A stretch of 16,743 bases of DNA from DATGIQ01 sp035295665. GTDB lineage: Bacteria; Planctomycetota; Planctomycetia; Gemmatales; Gemmataceae. Below are positions 13,773 to 16,743 of the stretch, one piece after another. The position numbers and the translations under genes are program-made. The first letter of the stretch is position 1. Each line of letters begins with the position of its first letter. The stretch is taken from assembly GCA_035295665.1 (NCBI GenBank), contig DATGIQ010000363.1:1-16743 (forward strand). The letters are read 5' to 3'. A model generated the notes under the pieces. It was not told the origin of the DNA, did not search any database, and saw only the letters and a program-made list of their open reading frames with translations.

Positions 13773-16743
13773 ATGGCCGTGCCTTTGCATGTGCACAGTT
13801 GGTACTCGCTTCTGGAGGGGGCCACCAGTCCGCAGGCGTACCTTCGGCGTGCGGCAACGTGCGGCTACACGGCTTTGGCTTTGACGGACTCCAATAACCT
13901 CTACGGAGCCGTGGAATTCACCGAACAGGCCCATCGCTATGGTATCCGGCCGCTGCTGGGCGCTTGTTTGCGGCAGCAGCGCACGCGCTGTGTCGCCCTT
14001 ATCGCCGAGCAGGCCGGGTATCGAAGCCTCTGCCGCATCCTCAGCCGACTCCATCTGGCCGGAGAACACAAGCCGGACACGCCAGCGACGGGGAGGACTC
14101 GGCTGACCAATCTCCTCCTGGAAAATGCCCAAGGACTGCACGTCCTGGTGGATGATGCGGTGTTGGCCGAGCAATTGCGGGATACGTTTGGGTCACGGTT
14201 GTGGCTGGAGATCGTTCGTCCGGCCCGATCCGTCCGCCAGGAACAGGAGCTTCTGGCCATGGGCCGGCGGCTCGGTCTTCGGCCGATCGCCAGCACCGCC
14301 ACTCATTTCGCCATGCCGCAGGAATACCCTGCCTTTCGGATGGTCACTGCCGTAAGCCGGGCTACGCTGCTCGATCAATTACCGGCCCGGCTATCGATCA
14401 CGCCGGACCATCATCTGCTCGCTCCGGAAGAATTGCAGCACCGGTTCCGTGATCTGCCCAGCGCGGTGCACAACACGGATGTCTTGGCCGAGCAGCTCCA
14501 ATCCCACGTCCTTCCCCGTGAGGTGGTTTTGCCGCAGCCACGCCTGCCTCGCCGCCTCGATGCGGCTAGCTCCCAAAGCGACAGTTCGCATTTCCAGTAC
14601 TTGGAGCTCCTGGGTGAGCGTGGGTTGCGCCGCCGCGGCCTGGGCGATTGCTTGACTGCCCGGCAGCGCCTGCGTGACGAGCTCACCCTGATCGAGGCGG
14701 GCGATTTGGCCGGTTATTTTCTCGTGGTCCGCGACATTACCCGTTATGCCCGCCGACGCGGTTACAGCATGGCTCTGCGCGGCTCAGCCGGCAATTCGCT
14801 CGTCTGTTTTCTGCTGGAGATCACGGACGTGGATCCGCTCCGGTTCGGTCTGCCGTTGGAGCGCTTCCTGCACGCCGGCCGAGCCGACTTGCCCGACATC
14901 GATCTCGATTTCGATTGGAAGGTGCGCGATGACGTGATTGCGTATGTCATTCGCCGTTATGGCCCTGAGCATACCGCCATGATCAGCTCGCACCTGTTCC
15001 TTCAGCCGCGCTCCGCATTTCGTGAAGCCTCCAAGGCACATGGCTTATCCACCGAGCAAGTGAGCCAGCTTCTCGAAACGCTCTCCGAGCGAGTCGAGGA
15101 ACTGGTGGAGCGGGAGGGAGATAAGTCGCCCACTGGCCGCCGCCGGCCGCCCCCCGGCTTTCCGCTGGAAGCCGAGCGTTGGCCACGGATCGTAATGGAT
15201 GCGCGGCTGCTATTGGGTCGGCCCCATCACCTGTCGGTTCATCCGGGCGGCATCGTCATCACGCCGCGCCCCATCGAGAACTACGTGCCATTGCAACGGG
15301 CTCCCAAAGGAGTCGTGATCACCCAATTCGAAAAAGACGCAGCCGAGCATATCGGTCTCGTGAAAATTGACCTGCTCGGCAACCGTGCGCTGGCCACGGT
15401 GGATGCGGCTCGGTTGGCCGTGGGTCGACGATCCGCGCAACTCTCCGATCCGCCGCTCGACGATTCGGATACCATCGCCCTGCTCCAGCGTGGCGACACC
15501 CTCGGGGTTAACCAGCTCGAGTCCCCGGCCATGCGGCATCTGCTGATCCAAATGCAGCCGCAAGGGCTCGAAGACGTGATTCAGGCATTGGCGATGATCC
15601 GTCCGGGAGCGGCTTCGGTGGGGATGAAGGAATGCTTCGTCCGCCGACGGCGCGGCTTGGAGCCGGTCCGCTGTGCGCACCCGAGCCTGGAGCCGCTGCT
15701 GCGCGGAACGCAAGGGCTCATGCTCTACGAGGATGATGCCCTGCGGGTCCTGCAAGCCTTGACCGGCTTGGCCGCCCCCGACGCCGATCGCTTTCGCAAG
15801 CGCGTATCCAAGCACCGAACCGCGGACGATGCCCAAGCCCTCACCGAAGAGTTCCTGAATGCCTGTGCCCGCAACCAGGTACCGCGCGCGGTGGCCGCCG
15901 ATCTTTGGGTGCAGCTCGCCAAGTTCAACCACTACTCCTTTTGCAAGAGCCACGCGGTCAGCTATGGATTGATCGCCTGGAAGGCGGCTTTTCTCAAGGT
16001 CCATTATCCTCTTTATTTCTGGACGGCGGCGTTGAACAACAACCAGGGCATGTACCCGCGCCGGGTCTACATCGAAGCGATCAAGCGGGCCGGCATTCCC
16101 CTGCACTTGCCATGTGTCAACCGCTCGGCCGAGGTCTTCGCTCCGGAGGACGAGGGAATCCGGGTCGGGATGGGCGCCATTGCCTCCCTGGACGAAGCGT
16201 TGCGTGCCGCCCTGTTGGCCGACCGACAGCAACGCGGTCCCTACCGCAACCTGGCCGATTTCCGCCGGCGGCTGAATCCCGGACCCGAAGCACTCGGCTT
16301 GCTCATTCGCTGTGGAGCGCTAGACTTCACGGGACAGACCCGGCCCGCTCTTTTCTTGGAGGCGGATCTACAAGACAAGGAAACAGAAGCTAGACAAAAG
16401 GAAAACGGAGAAGCGGCATCGGCACTTTTTCCTTTTTCCTTCTGTCTTCTGCCTTCGGATGGTTGGTCGCCGGCCGACTATGATGCAGGCCGCCGCTTGC
16501 GGGATGAATGGGAGCTGCTTGGGTTTGTCGTTGGGCCGCGACTCATGGCGTTATTTCGTCCTGGGCTGCCGGACAATCTCATCACCAGCCGCGAATTACC
16601 CGATTACTCCGGTCGCCAGGTACGCCTTGCCGGGCTCATCGCTACCGCCCGGCACACGCCGACCGCAGATGGCCGTACCATGCAGTTTGTCACGCTGGAA
16701 GATGAATGGGGCCTGATCGAGGTTACCCTTTTCCCCGGCACCT
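13773..16743 (+). CDS. dnaE: DNA polymerase III alpha subunit, short error-prone type, 3' end cut by window edge
   Basis: 990 codons are open to the right edge; perhaps tens of residues are missing. Domain order: PHP domain from residue 1 (LHVHSWYSLLEGA, His6 and His8), then palm, fingers and helix-hairpin-helix regions. The palm signature is LPDIDLDFDW with Asp375 and Asp377, preceded by RGSAGNSLVCFLLEITDVDP; the third catalytic aspartate is Asp533 in GLVKIDLLGNRALA. SVHPGGIVITP and LMLYEDDALRVLQALTGL are also typical. The C-terminus enters an OB fold (MQFVTLEDEWGLIEV) just before the edge, as in short DnaE2-like polymerases, so the tau-binding tail of replicative DnaE seems absent, though the edge prevents certainty. 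PHP ligands look degenerate (TDS at 38-40, GAC at 63-65). It synthesises DNA, probably in damage tolerance; no imuA/imuB neighbours are visible. An odd insertion sits at about residues 865-897. Confidence 0.92.
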   Translation, partial: MAVPLHVHSWYSLLEGATSPQAYLRRAATCGYTALALTDSNNLYGAVEFTEQAHRYGIRPLLGACLRQQRTRCVALIAEQAGYRSLCRILSRLHLAGEHKPDTPATGRTRLTNLLLENAQGLHVLVDDAVLAEQLRDTFGSRLWLEIVRPARSVRQEQELLAMGRRLGLRPIASTATHFAMPQEYPAFRMVTAVSRATLLDQLPARLSITPDHHLLAPEELQHRFRDLPSAVHNTDVLAEQLQSHVLPREVVLPQPRLPRRLDAASSQSDSSHFQYLELLGERGLRRRGLGDCLTARQRLRDELTLIEAGDLAGYFLVVRDITRYARRRGYSMALRGSAGNSLVCFLLEITDVDPLRFGLPLERFLHAGRADLPDIDLDFDWKVRDDVIAYVIRRYGPEHTAMISSHLFLQPRSAFREASKAHGLSTEQVSQLLETLSERVEELVEREGDKSPTGRRRPPPGFPLEAERWPRIVMDARLLLGRPHHLSVHPGGIVITPRPIENYVPLQRAPKGVVITQFEKDAAEHIGLVKIDLLGNRALATVDAARLAVGRRSAQLSDPPLDDSDTIALLQRGDTLGVNQLESPAMRHLLIQMQPQGLEDVIQALAMIRPGAASVGMKECFVRRRRGLEPVRCAHPSLEPLLRGTQGLMLYEDDALRVLQALTGLAAPDADRFRKRVSKHRTADDAQALTEEFLNACARNQVPRAVAADLWVQLAKFNHYSFCKSHAVSYGLIAWKAAFLKVHYPLYFWTAALNNNQGMYPRRVYIEAIKRAGIPLHLPCVNRSAEVFAPEDEGIRVGMGAIASLDEALRAALLADRQQRGPYRNLADFRRRLNPGPEALGLLIRCGALDFTGQTRPALFLEADLQDKETEARQKENGEAASALFPFSFCLLPSDGWSPADYDAGRRLRDEWELLGFVVGPRLMALFRPGLPDNLITSRELPDYSGRQVRLAGLIATARHTPTADGRTMQFVTLEDEWGLIEVTLFPGT
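16384..16451. repeat. Imperfect purine/pyrimidine palindrome inserted in the polymerase gene
   Basis: A purine-rich arm (16384-16413) and a pyrimidine-rich arm (16425-16451) are inverted copies, matching at roughly 22 of 27 positions with one small gap, around an 11-base loop. Both arms start or end with CAGAAG/CTTCTG. The frame stays open through it, giving a charged stretch (KETEARQKENGE) followed by a hydrophobic one (LFPFSFCLLP). Confidence 0.6.

Noticed and set aside
15210..16232. Leftward 340-codon open frame opposite the polymerase gene
   Set aside because: It is antisense to conserved polymerase motifs, and its sequence shows no family resemblance.
11098..16743. A defence island or novel multi-gene system on the right side
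   Set aside because: The three genes are separated by terminators or spacers and match known families; nothing links them functionally.

Overview
The window looks like chromosomal DNA of a member of the phylum Planctomycetota, probably a Gemmata/Pirellula-type lineage. This is inferred from gene content: a protein joining a cytochrome-like domain, a Big2 fold, DUF1549 and DUF1553, followed by a twin-arginine DUF1501 protein, is a hallmark pairing of that phylum, and a second DUF1501 gene is present. GC content is high, and several intergenic gaps carry readable sigma-70-like promoters and hairpin terminators.

Layout. Everything from base 1 to about 10,660 is read leftwards, and everything from about 11,100 to the right edge is read rightwards; a 436-base divergent spacer separates the two blocks. 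The leftward block, in transcription order, is: a secernin/C69-like Ntn hydrolase (10661-9357); a two-gene unit of the DUF1549/DUF1553 protein (9135-6640) and a DUF1501 protein (6560-5226), with a good promoter in front and a strong hairpin behind; a secreted or lipid-anchored protein of unknown function with a HEAT-like N-terminus (4960-3443); a secreted redoxin (3354-2821) ending in a rho-independent terminator; and an MMPL/RND-type membrane transporter (2538 to beyond base 1), cut by the left edge. The rightward block is: a second, unpaired DUF1501 protein (11098-12402); an RMD1/DUF155-like membrane-anchored protein (12512-13669); and a short, error-prone-type DNA polymerase III alpha subunit (13773 to beyond the right edge).

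How the genes may work together. The DUF1549/DUF1553 and DUF1501 proteins are exported and almost certainly act as a pair. The redoxin, the unknown protein and the transporter are also envelope or exported proteins, but nothing visible ties them into one pathway. The secernin, the RMD1-like protein and the polymerase look like independent cytoplasmic or membrane-associated functions.

I found no RNA genes, CRISPR array, transposase or phage genes, and no clear undescribed system. The most unusual structures are two low-complexity elements embedded in frame inside coding genes: an imperfect purine/pyrimidine palindrome near the 3' end of the polymerase gene, and a decayed direct repeat in the transporter's interdomain linker. 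Both look like small repeats that landed in tolerant protein linkers. All coordinates were read by eye and no database search was run.
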